64,000 bases of DNA, taken from Psychrobacter sp. JCM 18903. GTDB lineage: Bacteria; Pseudomonadota; Gammaproteobacteria; Pseudomonadales; Moraxellaceae. The stretch spans positions 62,001-126,000 of the forward strand of contig NZ_BAWJ01000003.1 of assembly GCF_000586475.1 (NCBI RefSeq), written 5' to 3'. How positions within the stretch are numbered: the stretch's first letter is position 1; each line of letters begins with the position of its first letter. The notes under the pieces were generated by a model. The model ran no database searches. It saw only the letters and a list, made by a program, of their open reading frames with translations, and had not been told where the DNA came from. The position numbers were made by a program, and so were the translations under genes. Shown here one piece after another: positions 10,023 to 20,137 of the stretch.

Positions 10023-12122
10023 CTAAGGATTCACAGTAGTGCTGTATTTGGTGTTGAAGCGAATAGCTCGACGACGATCGGAGCTAGTAATTCCTAGCGG
10101 GAAGCCATTAGTTAGCACTTGACCATTATTACCAATCGATACTGAGCTATTAGAAAAAGAAGGCACACCGCTGTTTTCTCCAATAGGTGTAGGCGTGGCT
10201 AAAGTAGACGTTACAAGAGCACCATTTTCTCCTTTTTTCTGTAAGGGGTCTCTAATAATGATATCTGTCAAAGGCATATTACCACGGTTAACAGCTTCAA
10301 TCCTATAAGCGATACACTGGCCTGGTATGATGTTAGATATTGGGTTTGTACTATAAAAAGTACTGGCGCTACCCGTATAATTAACACTAATGGTCGTCAG
10401 GTCAGTCAAGCTGCAATCATGGACATATTGGCTCTTGAACAGTACTAGAGCTGCATTATCTTGAATAACATCACCGAAGTTGTTATCAGGATAATTAAAT
10501 GTATTATTTTTAATGTTTATTTGTCGCACATTGCTCGTAGTGTCCACAGAGTATGTGTAATTATTAGGTTCATTCTGAGTAGCACAGAGCCTCGTATTGC
10601 TTCCAAGCTGTGCAGGTGTCAGAGTGAAACTATAGGTTCCATCAGGATTGATGTTCATAGTTTGAGATGTAAACGTGCCCGTATCACCTGCGCATTTATT
10701 TAGGGTGATAGTATGACCTGTAGTAAAAGGAATGCCAGATTCAGTTGGTGAATCGTATTTACCGTTGAAGTAAAGATTGTTATTTAGATATTTATCGGAT
10801 ACATCGTCTTTAGTGGGGTTTGTGATTTTACCATTGTCGTTAAACACAATGCCTGAGAATACGTAATTAGGCCTGCCGTTCGTGATTGTGCAAGTCCAGT
10901 TATCTCCGTAAGTCATTTTTATGTTCTTTGGGTCTAAAATGGTTACGACTTCATTATTACCTGAATTTTTACATACATATGAAGCAGCATAGTCTGCTAA
11001 GTTAGTCGTTCCGGCTATCGCTTCTGTTAATGTGTAGGTTTTAGTAGGGTTAACTTTAAAAGTCCCTGTAGTGCCAGTACCAGTAGTGACAGTATTGCCT
11101 GAACCCTGTGTAGTGGTCGAAGTAATGCCATTAGTGACGACTGAGCTGTCTGCATTATCTTTTATTTGGACAGTGAACTGATCCGTATTTGCTTTACGAG
11201 GCCCTGAAAGTTCTTTTTTATAAGTCAATCGTGGCTGTGGTTTATAGCAGTAGCCATCAAATCTAATATCAATTAGTTGATCGCCAGGGTCATTGAGTTG
11301 TATACCATCCCCATTATCATCGCTTTGATCATAATAATTTAAGTTTACATTGTTGCCATATGTGATATCTACTTTGACAATAGGCTGATTAAATGCAACT
11401 GAAACTTTGCAGTTGTCATCTAAACCGCCACAACTAACACTATTGGTCGTGTTAGTTTGGCGATAAGGCGCTGAGCTAGATATGCCTGAACCTTTAGACT
11501 GAATGATAGGAGTAATAGGTGTTGTTGGATTAGCACTGGTAAAGCCTGTTATTATAACTTGATCAAAAAACTCGAAGTAATCAGTACGTGAGGTACCTGA
11601 AGAAGTATATCCAGCATAATTAGTGTCTATATCAAATACACTTAAGCCCAATTTATTGAGAGCTTGAGGCTGATTTGTAAATTTATTTTTGAAGGTATAT
11701 GAAACGGTTCTAGTTGTTGTTTTATTAGCAAAATCTTGATAGAAACGGAATACCTGAGCTGCTTCAGTAGTGACTGGAATATTCGTTGATTGGTATATGT
11801 TTACTCCTCCAGCACTTAGGATTCCGTTAGTGGTAAGGACATTGGATGCAATCAGGTAGCTCTCATTGCTGATACCAGCTATATTTTGATCGATTTTAGG
11901 GTTGGGTGGTGAAGTGACTGGTGAAGTGACTGGTGCCAAACTAGTATAATCTGCAATGTCAAAATTATCAGATATGAACCCTGCATCACAAGTTACTGCA
12001 GCTAAGGCCGAATTATTGATTAGAAGCATAGCAATCGTGGCTATCAATGCCAGCACCCGATATATATGCTCACTGAATAGTTGTGAAATTATTGAATTTA
12101 GAACGTATGGCATTTTATGCAT
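10023..12122 (-). CDS. Secreted beta-sandwich/DUF11 protein, 699 residues
   Basis: The start at ATG 12122 is supported by AGGAATAACC just upstream. An N-terminal hydrophobic segment (VLALIATIAMLLINNSALAA) is a signal peptide. The next 280 residues are Ser/Thr/Asn-rich, with a Cys pair in CGGLDDNCKV. A prealbumin-like or Cna-B-like module follows (RLTYKKELSGPRKANTDQFTVQIKD ... YTLTEAIAG ... WTCTITNGRP), then a second beta module (YVFSGIVFNDNG) and a C-terminal DUF11-like domain (QCIAYRIEAVNRGNMPLTDIIIRDPL). No barrel, LPXTG motif or transmembrane anchor is visible. It is the first gene of the minus-strand surface block, with its own terminator. The fold assignment is from motif likeness. The function is unknown; a surface or matrix component is inferred. 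Confidence 0.7.
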   Translation of the reverse strand: MHKMPYVLNSIISQLFSEHIYRVLALIATIAMLLINNSALAAVTCDAGFISDNFDIADYTSLAPVTSPVTSPPNPKIDQNIAGISNESYLIASNVLTTNGILSAGGVNIYQSTNIPVTTEAAQVFRFYQDFANKTTTRTVSYTFKNKFTNQPQALNKLGLSVFDIDTNYAGYTSSGTSRTDYFEFFDQVIITGFTSANPTTPITPIIQSKGSGISSSAPYRQTNTTNSVSCGGLDDNCKVSVAFNQPIVKVDITYGNNVNLNYYDQSDDNGDGIQLNDPGDQLIDIRFDGYCYKPQPRLTYKKELSGPRKANTDQFTVQIKDNADSSVVTNGITSTTTQGSGNTVTTGTGTTGTFKVNPTKTYTLTEAIAGTTNLADYAASYVCKNSGNNEVVTILDPKNIKMTYGDNWTCTITNGRPNYVFSGIVFNDNGKITNPTKDDVSDKYLNNNLYFNGKYDSPTESGIPFTTGHTITLNKCAGDTGTFTSQTMNINPDGTYSFTLTPAQLGSNTRLCATQNEPNNYTYSVDTTSNVRQINIKNNTFNYPDNNFGDVIQDNAALVLFKSQYVHDCSLTDLTTISVNYTGSASTFYSTNPISNIIPGQCIAYRIEAVNRGNMPLTDIIIRDPLQKKGENGALVTSTLATPTPIGENSGVPSFSNSSVSIGNNGQVLTNGFPLGITSSDRRRAIRFNTKYSTTVNP

Positions 12123-12138
12123 ATGGTTATTCCTATAA

Positions 12139-12752
12139 GAAGCTAAAACTTGCTATAAGCGTTTAACTAGTTCTCAATTATTTCACTAACTAAACTAATG
12201 TATATATTACGTAACTTAACATATTAAGCAATAATTTCGTAAAAGTCCTACGAAGTGGATGAATGGCAGATATTTCATGACCAGCTACAGTATCTAGCTA
12301 TAGATGTTGGCTCGTTAGCAAACAATCCTTATATTTCTTTGAAACATTTCTAAAAAAACTAATGATTATTTATTTCAAAAATACTTGTCATATCACCATT
12401 TCTTTACAGCTATAAACAACTGCAGCATAAGAGCCTATAATAAAGAGTTATTATCATTTGATAATTGACTATAAAAGTTGGGTTAGCATTTTATTATCTA
12501 ACCACTTTTAAATACTCAGTTCATATGCGATAGATAGTAGCGCTGTTTTTATTTTGGCTATGTGAGGCTGCTCCAGATTATGAGTCGGTCAAATACTGCT
12601 GCATAACCGCACCCTACTATAAATCTCACTTCTTAAAATTAACAAGGAAGTCATTGAGAAAATTATTCCCGCACGACAATATTGAAGTAACACTTTGATT
12701 TAATAATATCCTGTCTTCGGGCAGGACTGACTGATAAAAAAGGAAAATAGTG
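12139..12752. other. Intergenic region between the surface locus and aceE
   Basis: About 610 bases between divergent genes. It is AT-rich, without a convincing ORF. It must hold the promoters for the 699-residue gene (minus) and for aceE (plus). The only clear structure I see is the hairpin at 12709-12726 close to aceE. No pdhR-like gene lies beside it. Confidence 0.6.
12709..12726 (+). promoter_or_regulatory. UUCG-tetraloop hairpin in the aceE leader
   Basis: tcctgtc-ttcg-ggcagga forms a seven-base-pair stem (one G-U pair) closed by C(UUCG)G, an unusually stable RNA tetraloop. It ends 14 bases before the AGGA ribosome site of aceE. There is no T-tract after it, so it is not a terminator. 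A role in mRNA stability or in regulating aceE translation is inference. Confidence 0.5.
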
Positions 12753-15565
12753 ATGAATTATTATAAGGATGCTGATAGCACCGAAACCCAAGAGTGGCTG
12801 GAAGCGTTTGAATCTGTTATCAAACATGCAGACAAAGATCGTGCTCAGTTTCTGCTAAAAGCTTTATACAATATGGCAGTTCAAGAAGATCTGCCGTTCA
12901 ATCGTCTTGATACCGCTTATATCAATACCATCGCCGTTGAAGATGAACCGATGTACCCTGGCGACCTAACCATTGAGCGCAAAATTCGTGCTTTGATTCG
13001 CTATAACGCATTGGCCATGGTCATGCGCGCGAATAAAAATGATGACGATTTGGGTGGTCACTTAGCGACGTTCGCTTCTAGTGCCACGCTATACGAGACA
13101 GGTTTTAACCATTTTTTCCGTGCTGCCAGCGATCATTTCGGTGGTGACATGATTTATTATCAAGGTCACTCCGCACCCGGTATTTATGCGCGTTCTTATT
13201 TAGAAGGTCGATTGACCGAAGATCAGCTGGATAATTTCCGTCGTGAAGTCGGCGGCAAAGGCTTATCAAGCTATCCGCATCCGTACCTCATGCCAGATTA
13301 TTGGCAGTTCCCAACCGTATCGATGGGACTTGGTCCGATCATGTCGATTTATCATGCCCATGTACATCGCTATATGGAAAACCGCGGTCTGCTAGAGAAA
13401 GAAGGTCGTAAGATTTGGACGTTCTTGGGTGATGGTGAAACGGATGAGCCAGAAAGCTTAGGGGCTATTTCTCTCGCTGGTCGTGAAAAGCTAGATAACC
13501 TAATCTGGGTCGTCAACTGTAATTTACAGCGTCTTGATGGTCCAGTCCGTGGTAACGGTAAAATTATCCAAGAGCTAGAGTCTGTGTTCCGCGGGGCTGG
13601 CTGGCGAGTGATTAAAGTTATCTGGGGTGGTAAATGGGACAGCTTACTTGCCAATGATAAAACGGGCGTGCTCAAACATCGTATGGAAGAAGTGGTCGAT
13701 GGTGAGTATCAGCTATACGAAGCCCGTACAGCTGAGTTCACTCGTAAAGAGTTCTTTGGTAAATATCCTGAGTTAGAAGAGATGGCTGATGCGCTATCTG
13801 ATGAGGATATCTCGCGATTGAATCGTGGTGGTCATGATCCAATGAAAGTTTATGCTGCATTCAGTGAAGCGATGAAAACCAAAGGTCAGCCAACCGTTAT
13901 TTTAGTCAAAACCGTTAAAGGCTATGGTTTATCAGCTCAAACACAAGCGGTTAATAAATCACATCAGATTAAGAAACTCGATCAAGAAGCGTTGATGTAT
14001 TTCCGTGATCGCTTTGATTTACCATTTACTGACGAGCAGCTAGAGACGCTACCATTCTATCGCCCTGAAGAAGGGTCGGCAGAGATGAAGTATCTTAAAG
14101 GTCGCCGCGAAGCGCTAGGTGGTCATTTGCCAAATCGCCGCAGTGGGCATATCCCATTGAATATTCCTGAACTGTCAATGTTTGATCGGGTATTAAAAGG
14201 CAGCAATGGTAAAGAGCAATCAACGACCATGGTATTTGTGCGCTTATTGTCAGCCATGCTAAAAAACAAAGACATCCAAGACCGTGTCGTGCCAATCGTA
14301 CCTGATGAAGCACGTACTTTCGGTCTAGAAGGTATGTTCCGTCAGTTGGGTATCTACTCTGCGGTTGGTCAAAAATATACACCAGAAGACAGTGAAGCAT
14401 TGATGGGCTATAAAGAAGCCATCGACGGTCACATGCTAGAAGAAGGTATCAACGAAGCGGGCGCAATGAGTACGTGGATTGCGTTGGCAACCAGTTATTC
14501 TGTGAACGCGCTACCGATGATTCCGATGTATATCTATTACTCGATGTTTGGTTTCCAACGTGTGGGTGATTTGGCTTGGGCGGCAGGCGATTGTCAAGCA
14601 CAAGGTTTCTTACTGGGTGCAACAGCTGGTCGTACCACCTTGAACGGCGAAGGCTTGCAGCATCAAGATGGTCATTCACAGATTCTATTTAACGTTGTGC
14701 CTAACTGTGTGACTTATGATCCTTGCTTCGGTTACGAGCTAGCGGTTGTGATGCATGATGGTCTACGCCGTATGTATGGCGAAGGCGAGCGCGTTTATTA
14801 TTACTTAACGCTAATGAACGAAAATTACGAGCAACCTGAGATGCCAGAAGGCGCGGAAGAGGGTATCAAGCGTGGTATGTACTTGCTCGAAGACAATGGT
14901 TCAACACAAGTTCAGCTATTGGGTTCTGGCGTTATTTTACGTGAAGTACAAAAAGCGGCGCAGATTCTAAAAGATGAGTTCAATATCACCTCCAACGTTT
15001 GGAGCGTGACCAGCTTTAACGAGTTGACTCGTGACGGTATGGTCTGTGATGACTACAATCGCTTGCATCCAATGGATGAAGAGCGGGTGCCATGGGTCAC
15101 TGAGCAGTTAGCGCCGCATGAAGGTATCGTCGTCGCTGCGACGGATTATATGCGCAATTATTCGGAGCAAATCCGTGCTTGGTTGCCAGACAATCGTCCT
15201 TATACGACTTTAGGCACAGATGGCTACGGTCGTTCTGATACCCGTGAAAATTTGCGTAGTTTCTTCAACGTTGATGCCGCACATATCGTGGTTGCGACGC
15301 TCAAACGCCTAGCGGATGAGGGTGAAGTCGAGATGCGTTTGGTGAAAGATGCTATTTCAAGCTTAGGCATCGATGTGGATCAGCACCTGCATGGCAACAA
15401 CAGCCTTATTATGATCATTCTCCTGATGCACCAGCACCTGGTAATGTCAATCCCAATCCTGTCCCTGAATTTGTCGCTGAAGATGATGATGAAATCAGCA
15501 ATGAGGGTCGAGCTGAAGATCAAGCGGATGCGACTTTACTTAATAACGGTGATGTCAAAGAATAA
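12753..15565 (+). CDS. aceE: Pyruvate dehydrogenase E1 component (one frameshift near the 3' end)
   Basis: Homodimeric-type E1 that decarboxylates pyruvate with thiamine diphosphate and acetylates the lipoyl groups of AceF. Family motifs include GQGHSAPGIYARSYLEGR-type sequence (here YYQGHSAPGIYARSY), the ThDP motif GDGETDEPES...NLIWVVNCNLQRLDGPVRGN, and YYSMFGFQRVGDLAWAAGD. The start is ATG 12753, with AGGA eight bases upstream. The in-frame GTG at 12750 is less likely. Near 15404 one C appears lost (agccttatt). The uncorrected frame stays open to 15587 with a basic, Met/Leu-rich tail. The corrected frame gives an acidic tail (PYYDHSPDAPAPGNVNPNPVPE...) and stops at 15563-15565, about 938 residues. 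aceF follows after 25 bp. Confidence 0.95.
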
Positions 15566-15590
15566 TAATCATAAGACTAGGAGATAAATC

Positions 15591-17314
15591 ATGGATATTA
15601 AAGCCCCCGATTTGGGTGTTGATAGCGCCGAAGTCAGCGAAATTATGGTAGAAGTGGGTGATGTCATCGCAAAAGATGACAACATCATTCTATTAGAATC
15701 TGACAAAGCCTCGGTTGAAGTACCAAGTTCCGCTGCTGGGAAAGTCACCAAAATCAGCGTTGCTGTTGGTGATCAAGTCAGCGAAGGTATGGTACTGATT
15801 GAGCTTGAGAGTGCAGAAGACAGTGCGGAAAGTGATGACGATAGCGCTGCTGATGACAAGCAACAAGCAAGTGATACAGAAGCAGATGCTAAGCCAGAAA
15901 CAAAGGCTGAGCCTGCTGCAACTGAGTCAAAGTCTAGTGTAAAACCTGCGTCTAACGCTGGTAAGGCAACGACCTATGCACTGCCTGATCTAGGTGTTGA
16001 TGAAGCGCAAGTTTCTGAGATTATGGTCAGTGTTGGTGACATCGTGACTGCGGATCAATCAATCCTATTGATTGAATCTGATAAAGCATCGGTAGAAGTG
16101 CCCGCACCAGTTGCGGGCAAGATTGAAAAAATCTTAGTTCAGACTGGTGATATGGTTGCCAATGGTCAAGACTTTATCGTTATCATAAGTAGTGGTGCAG
16201 ATGCTGCTGCTGCTGAAAGTGAGTCTACATCAGATAGCGCTGAGCCAAAGCATTCAGCACCAGCCAAAGCAGAAGAGAAAGCTGCTGCTAAAACAACGGG
16301 TGAGCCAAAACAGGCAGAAAAATCGTCAGCGCCTAATGCGGTCGCTAGTAAGCAAGCTGATAAATTGACTGAAGCACAGGTCAATGAAAAGTTGGTTGAC
16401 GTATATGCAGGTCCAGCCGTACGTAAGCTGCGCGTCAGTTAGGTGTCGATATCACCCAAGTGAATGGTTCGGCGCTAAATGATCGTATTCTAAAAGAAGA
16501 CTTGTTTGCGCATGTTAAAGAAAGCTTAAGCACTCAAAAAGCGGCACCTGCCAGTGGCAATGTAGCCAGCGCTAGCCTGCCAAGCTTACCTGACATGAGC
16601 AACGTTGAGATTTGGGGTGAAACAGCAACCCAAGACCTTAGCCGTCTACAAAAAGTCTCGATACCGCAGCTCAACTACAATACCTTGTTGCCACAAGTGA
16701 CCCAGTTTGATTTGTCTGATATCACTGAGACAGAAAAACTGCGCGGCGAGTTAAAAGTTAGCATGAAAGCAGAAGGTATCGGCTTCACGATTTTAGCGTT
16801 CGTGGTCAAAGCGACGGCCTATGCCTTAACACAGCATCCACGTTTTAACAGTCATTTAAGCGACGATAATACGCAAGTTATCTTGCGTAAAAGTGTCAAT
16901 ATGGGCATCGCGGTGGCAACGGATGATGGTCTCATCGTACCTGTTATCAAGAATGTGCAGGATAAAGGCTTGAAGCAAATCGCCATTGAAATTGGTGAGC
17001 TTGCGGTAAAAGCGCGTGACAAAAAACTCACTACTAAAGATTTGCAAGGCGCAAGCTTTACCATATCAAGCCAAGGTAACTTGGGTGGCACTGCCTTTAC
17101 GCCATTAGTAAATTGGCCTCAAGTGGGTATTTTAGGTGTGTCTGAGGCAAGCATGCAGCCACGTTGGGATGCTAAGAAGCAAAGCTTTGAGCCGCGTCTC
17201 ATGTTGCCATTGTCACTGTCTTACGATCACCGTGTGATTAATGGCGCAGATGCTGCCGTATTTACCCGCTATATCGCAACATTGCTGGCTGATCCGCGCC
17301 GTATTTTGCTGTAA
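15591..17314 (+). CDS. aceF: Pyruvate dehydrogenase E2, dihydrolipoyl acetyltransferase (one frameshift)
   Basis: About 574 residues once one G lost near 16429 (ctgcgcgt, expected ctggcgcgt) is restored. Two lipoyl domains each carry the lipoylated Lys in ESDKASVEVP (about residues 40 and 165). They are joined and followed by Ala/Glu/Lys-rich linkers. Next comes the E1/E3-binding domain (VDVYAGPAVRKLARQLGVDITQVNGS) that spans the break. The catalytic acetyltransferase domain has SYDHRVINGADAAVF, with the active-site His. ATG 15591 has AGGAG upstream. No E3 (lpd) gene follows within the window. The gene forms an operon with aceE. Confidence 0.95.
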
Positions 17315-17340
17315 GAATCGTTTGTACTAAAAGGATCTGA

Positions 17341-17372
17341 AAAAAGAAGACTGTCTTAGGATGGTCTTTTTT
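17341..17372 (+). terminator. Probable terminator after aceF
   Basis: The arms aaaagaagac and gtcttttttt flank a loop of about 12 bases and end in a T7 tract, 27 bases after the aceF stop. The stem is short, so confidence is moderate. Confidence 0.55.
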
Positions 17373-17436
17373 TATGATTAAAATTTGACACTAATGGTCG
17401 CCAGATTTTTAGCAGTTAATGACTTTAGCACAATCG

Positions 17437-17481
17437 TTTTTATCTATAATCTTTTTATCTATAATCTTTTTATCTATAATC
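17437..17481. repeat. 15-bp tandem repeat, three perfect copies
   Basis: The unit tttttatctataatc occurs three times without a mismatch (17437-17451, 17452-17466, 17467-17481), between the aceF and ompW terminators. It is non-coding. Copy number is likely to vary between strains. Confidence 0.9.
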
Positions 17482-17504
17482 ATTGCCGCTTAAACTTCAA
17501 GCAC

Positions 17505-17536
17505 AAAAAAGCCGGCGATTAAGCCAGCTTTTTTTA
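17505..17536. terminator. Terminator for the OmpW gene (bidirectional)
   Basis: The arms aaaaaagccggc and gccagctttttt surround gattaa, with A/T tracts on both ends. It lies 22 bases beyond the minus-strand OmpW stop. Confidence 0.75.
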
Positions 17537-17557
17537 TTCACATTGCTTTATGTTATA

Positions 17558-18201
17558 TTAGAACGTCTTAACAAAAGCAATGCCATATACCAAGGGCTGA
17601 TGTCAACTTCACCAAGTTCAATGGTCTCACCATTAGCTTTTACGCTGGCGTCTGTTTTGATGTCCATATAGCGAGCATCAATACGGAAGTATTCAGTTGG
17701 GGCAAAAGGTATGTCAAGACCGATGTGACCAGCAACGCCGACGCTATCATCAAGTTCTAATTTTTCGAAAGCATCGCTATAGATTTTTTCTTTAAAGAAA
17801 GTTGTATAGTTCACACCAACACCAACAAATGGTTTCACATTCATAGGCATGTTGTAGCCATCGAAGTGATACTGTACCGATAGAGTCGGTGGTAAATGCT
17901 GAGTTTTAGCATCGATAGTAGCATCGCCAGCAGTTAAGGTAATGTCATGATGGAATGGTGTAGCCGCTAGTAATTCAATACCAATGTTATTGGCAACGAA
18001 ATATTCGCCGCTAATGGTTGGTTGGACATCACTGTCTACGTCTACAGAATAAGCACCATCTGCCAGAGTACCGTTATCGCTCTTTGGGTCAACCATGTGA
18101 GCACCAGCAGCGACAGACCAAGTACCAGCTGGTACAGCAAATGCTGTGGTCATAGTAAGTGCAGCAGCAGTGGCTAAAACTAGGGATTGTAGTTTCATCA
18201 T
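17558..18201 (-). CDS. OmpW family outer-membrane porin (frameshift near the C-terminus)
   Basis: OmpW-type eight-stranded barrel. The signal peptide is MMKLQSLVLATAAALTMTTAFA. Family features include GIELLAATPFHHDI, the HLPPTLSVQYHF segment, VKPFVGVGVNYTTFF and IDARYMDIKT. The uncorrected frame ends ISPWYMALLLLRRSNIT, which lacks a barrel end. Restoring one G near 17588 gives ISPWVYGIAFVKTF and a stop at 17558-17560. The terminal Phe is the expected barrel signature. AAGGAA precedes the tandem ATG codons. The length is about 214 residues, normal for the family. Small hydrophobic substrates are known for OmpW relatives; the substrate here is unknown. Confidence 0.9.
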
Positions 18202-18631
18202 TTGATTCCTTAACGTGATAGAAGATTATCGGTGGCTATCTAACGAGGGATGACATTAGGTACCGATACACAATGTTATGATTGTTGACTAACCTGTAAC
18301 ATTACAACGCCATTATAATACAAAACCATATTTACTGTAAGGTTTTAAACGCATATTAATGGCTTTTATGGCATAAATTTACCGTAAAAGGTATATTTGT
18401 CGAGGTAATTAAAAATTACTTAGGACAGTTAGCATTTTTGAAGCAAGACTTAGATTCCTTCATGCTGATGTTATACAGAGGTATGGCGTTAGAATTTGGT
18501 CGATAGTCAATGATGCTAAACTCTCCTTGATATTTTTAGAATATTAAAATGTCAAAAGCTTAGAGTCGGTAATGATAGTCTCATTACTTTTCGAATGAAT
18601 AACGAGAGTGGGAAAAGAGGGGTAATATATT
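18202..18631. other. Intergenic region upstream of OmpW
   Basis: About 430 AT-rich bases between the minus-strand OmpW start and a small plus-strand gene. I see no ORF, terminator or recognisable operator. The promoters of both genes should lie here. Confidence 0.5.
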
Positions 18632-18847
18632 ATGCTTGGCTATTGTAGTAATTCTCCTCTACGCTGCACAAACGCACGTTCTGTAACGATATTGGATCGG
18701 ATGGACTCTTGCTGTCCTGAATGCAACTTATTTTTGCTGCCTGCGCAAGATATCAGTCAGCAATTACGCGCTGATGAACGATTCTTACGCTTCGCTATCA
18801 TCGCCATTGTGCTGGTACTAATTTTGTTTGCCTACATGTATTATTAA
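18632..18847 (+). CDS. Small zinc-ribbon-like membrane protein
   Basis: 71 residues. The N-terminal half has five Cys, including CSNSPLRC and SCCPECNLFLLP, a treble-clef or zinc-ribbon pattern. The last 22 residues (FAIIAIVLVLILFAYMYY) are a single transmembrane helix. A tail-anchored topology with a cytoplasmic metal-binding head is inferred. An AGAGGGG stretch lies upstream of the ATG, somewhat far. I know no named family. The Cys pairing plus a clean C-terminal helix makes a chance ORF unlikely. Confidence 0.55.
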   Translation: MLGYCSNSPLRCTNARSVTILDRMDSCCPECNLFLLPAQDISQQLRADERFLRFAIIAIVLVLILFAYMYY

Positions 18848-19041
18848 AATTTAGTATGAATCATCGATCATGATTCATACTAAATAAGCCAGTCCTATCA
18901 CTAGTAATGCTTTAAGAGCACTACATCGCTAAGTAGTGATGAGTATGAAATACTGATGGTGACCGAGCATTAATGTCATATTCTGTGATGATTGCTTTAT
19001 TATACTAATATAAGACCGGTGTTTCACCGCATAGGGACGGC

Positions 19042-20024
19042 ATGCTATTCCAATCTATACGGCGCTTGCGTCTTTTCGTTTACGATATTTTGCAAAATGA
19101 TGAGCACGATACGCTGTTTAGCCGTTGCGTTGACTACTTTTTAATATTTTTAATCATGACCAATGTAGCAGCGGTCATTGCTGAGTCGGTTGACAGTTGG
19201 TATTACCCTTATCAGGAGTATTTTACTTGGTTTGAAAATTTCTCTATCGTAGTGTTTTCTATTGAGTATTTGCTGCGTTTGTGGAGTGTGGCCGAGGAAA
19301 AACCAGATGACACCACTTGGCGTCAGCGTTGGGAGTGGTTGAAAAGTCCTTCTGCGTTGATTGATTTAGTCGCCATTGCGCCAGCTTTCTTGAATTTCTT
19401 TGTTACGATTGATTTACGCTTCTTACGTATTTTACGTTTATTCCGAATTCTCAAACTGACACGCTATTTTGCTTCGTTACGCATCTTATTGGTGGTCATT
19501 AGCAAAGAAAAAGGCTCGTTCCAAGCGGTTATTTTTATTTTAATAATTATGATTGTGACGGCATCTAGCGGCATTTACTTGGTTGAAAACCACGCCCAGC
19601 CAGAAGAATTTGAGTCGATACCTAAAGCGATGTGGTGGGCGGTGGTGACGCTAACGACGGTGGGCTATGGCGATGTCACGCCGATTACCAATGCGGGTAA
19701 AATATTGGGTGCGGTTATTACCATATTAGGTGTGGGTCTGGCGGCATTACCTGCAGGTATTTTAGCGACTGGTTTGGCAAATGAGCTGGCTCAGCGCGTG
19801 AAGAGCTTGAACAAGACTTTCGAGCGCAGCTGATTGATAGCGATTTTGATTTGGTGAAAAATCAGATGATGATCGATAAAATTCGCCGTGAGCTGGGACT
19901 GGATAAAGAGCAGGCGCAAAATATCGTATTGCAGGTATTACGCGAACAAGAGCTTGAGCGCCGCGAAAGAGAAGTGGAAGAACGACAAAAGAACTTTTGC
20001 CCACATTGCGGTGAGCCACTGTAA
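19042..20024 (+). CDS. Voltage-gated K+ channel (VIC family) with zinc-knuckle tail (one frameshift)
   Basis: About 327 residues. Six transmembrane segments are visible: S1-S3 from VDYFLIFLIMTNVAAVIAE, an Arg-rich S4 (DLRFLRILRLFRILKLTRYF) and the pore helix. The selectivity filter is TTVGYGDVTP, diagnostic of K+ channels. The frame breaks near 19800 (cagcgcgtgaa, one C lost) just after the last helix. In the corrected frame a strongly charged coiled-coil-like tail follows (ELEQDFRAQLIDSDFD ... LREQELERREREVEERQ), ending NFCPHCGEPL with a stop at 20022-20024. The CxxC-Gly ending looks like half a zinc ribbon, which could be completed between subunits of the tetramer. That last point is speculation. 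Confidence 0.85.
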
Positions 20025-20070
20025 GTCTTTTATAGTAATTATTTTAGGTTTCAAAAAATGGGTGTTTAAC

Positions 20071-20108
20071 AAAAGGGTGCAACGTTATCAGAACGTTGCA
20101 CCCTTTTT
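20071..20108. terminator. Strong bidirectional terminator
   Basis: A 16-bp perfect stem (aaaagggtgcaacgtt / aacgttgcaccctttt) with a five-base loop lies between the convergent channel and TerD-like genes. Confidence 0.92.
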
Positions 20109-20137
20109 ATTAGCAATAAACGGATATTTTATGGTAT

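Noticed and set aside
12750-15587. AceE read as 945 residues without correction
   Set aside because: The last 60 residues change character abruptly at the break near 15404. The other frame gives a coherent acidic tail and a stop that leaves the aceF ribosome site free.
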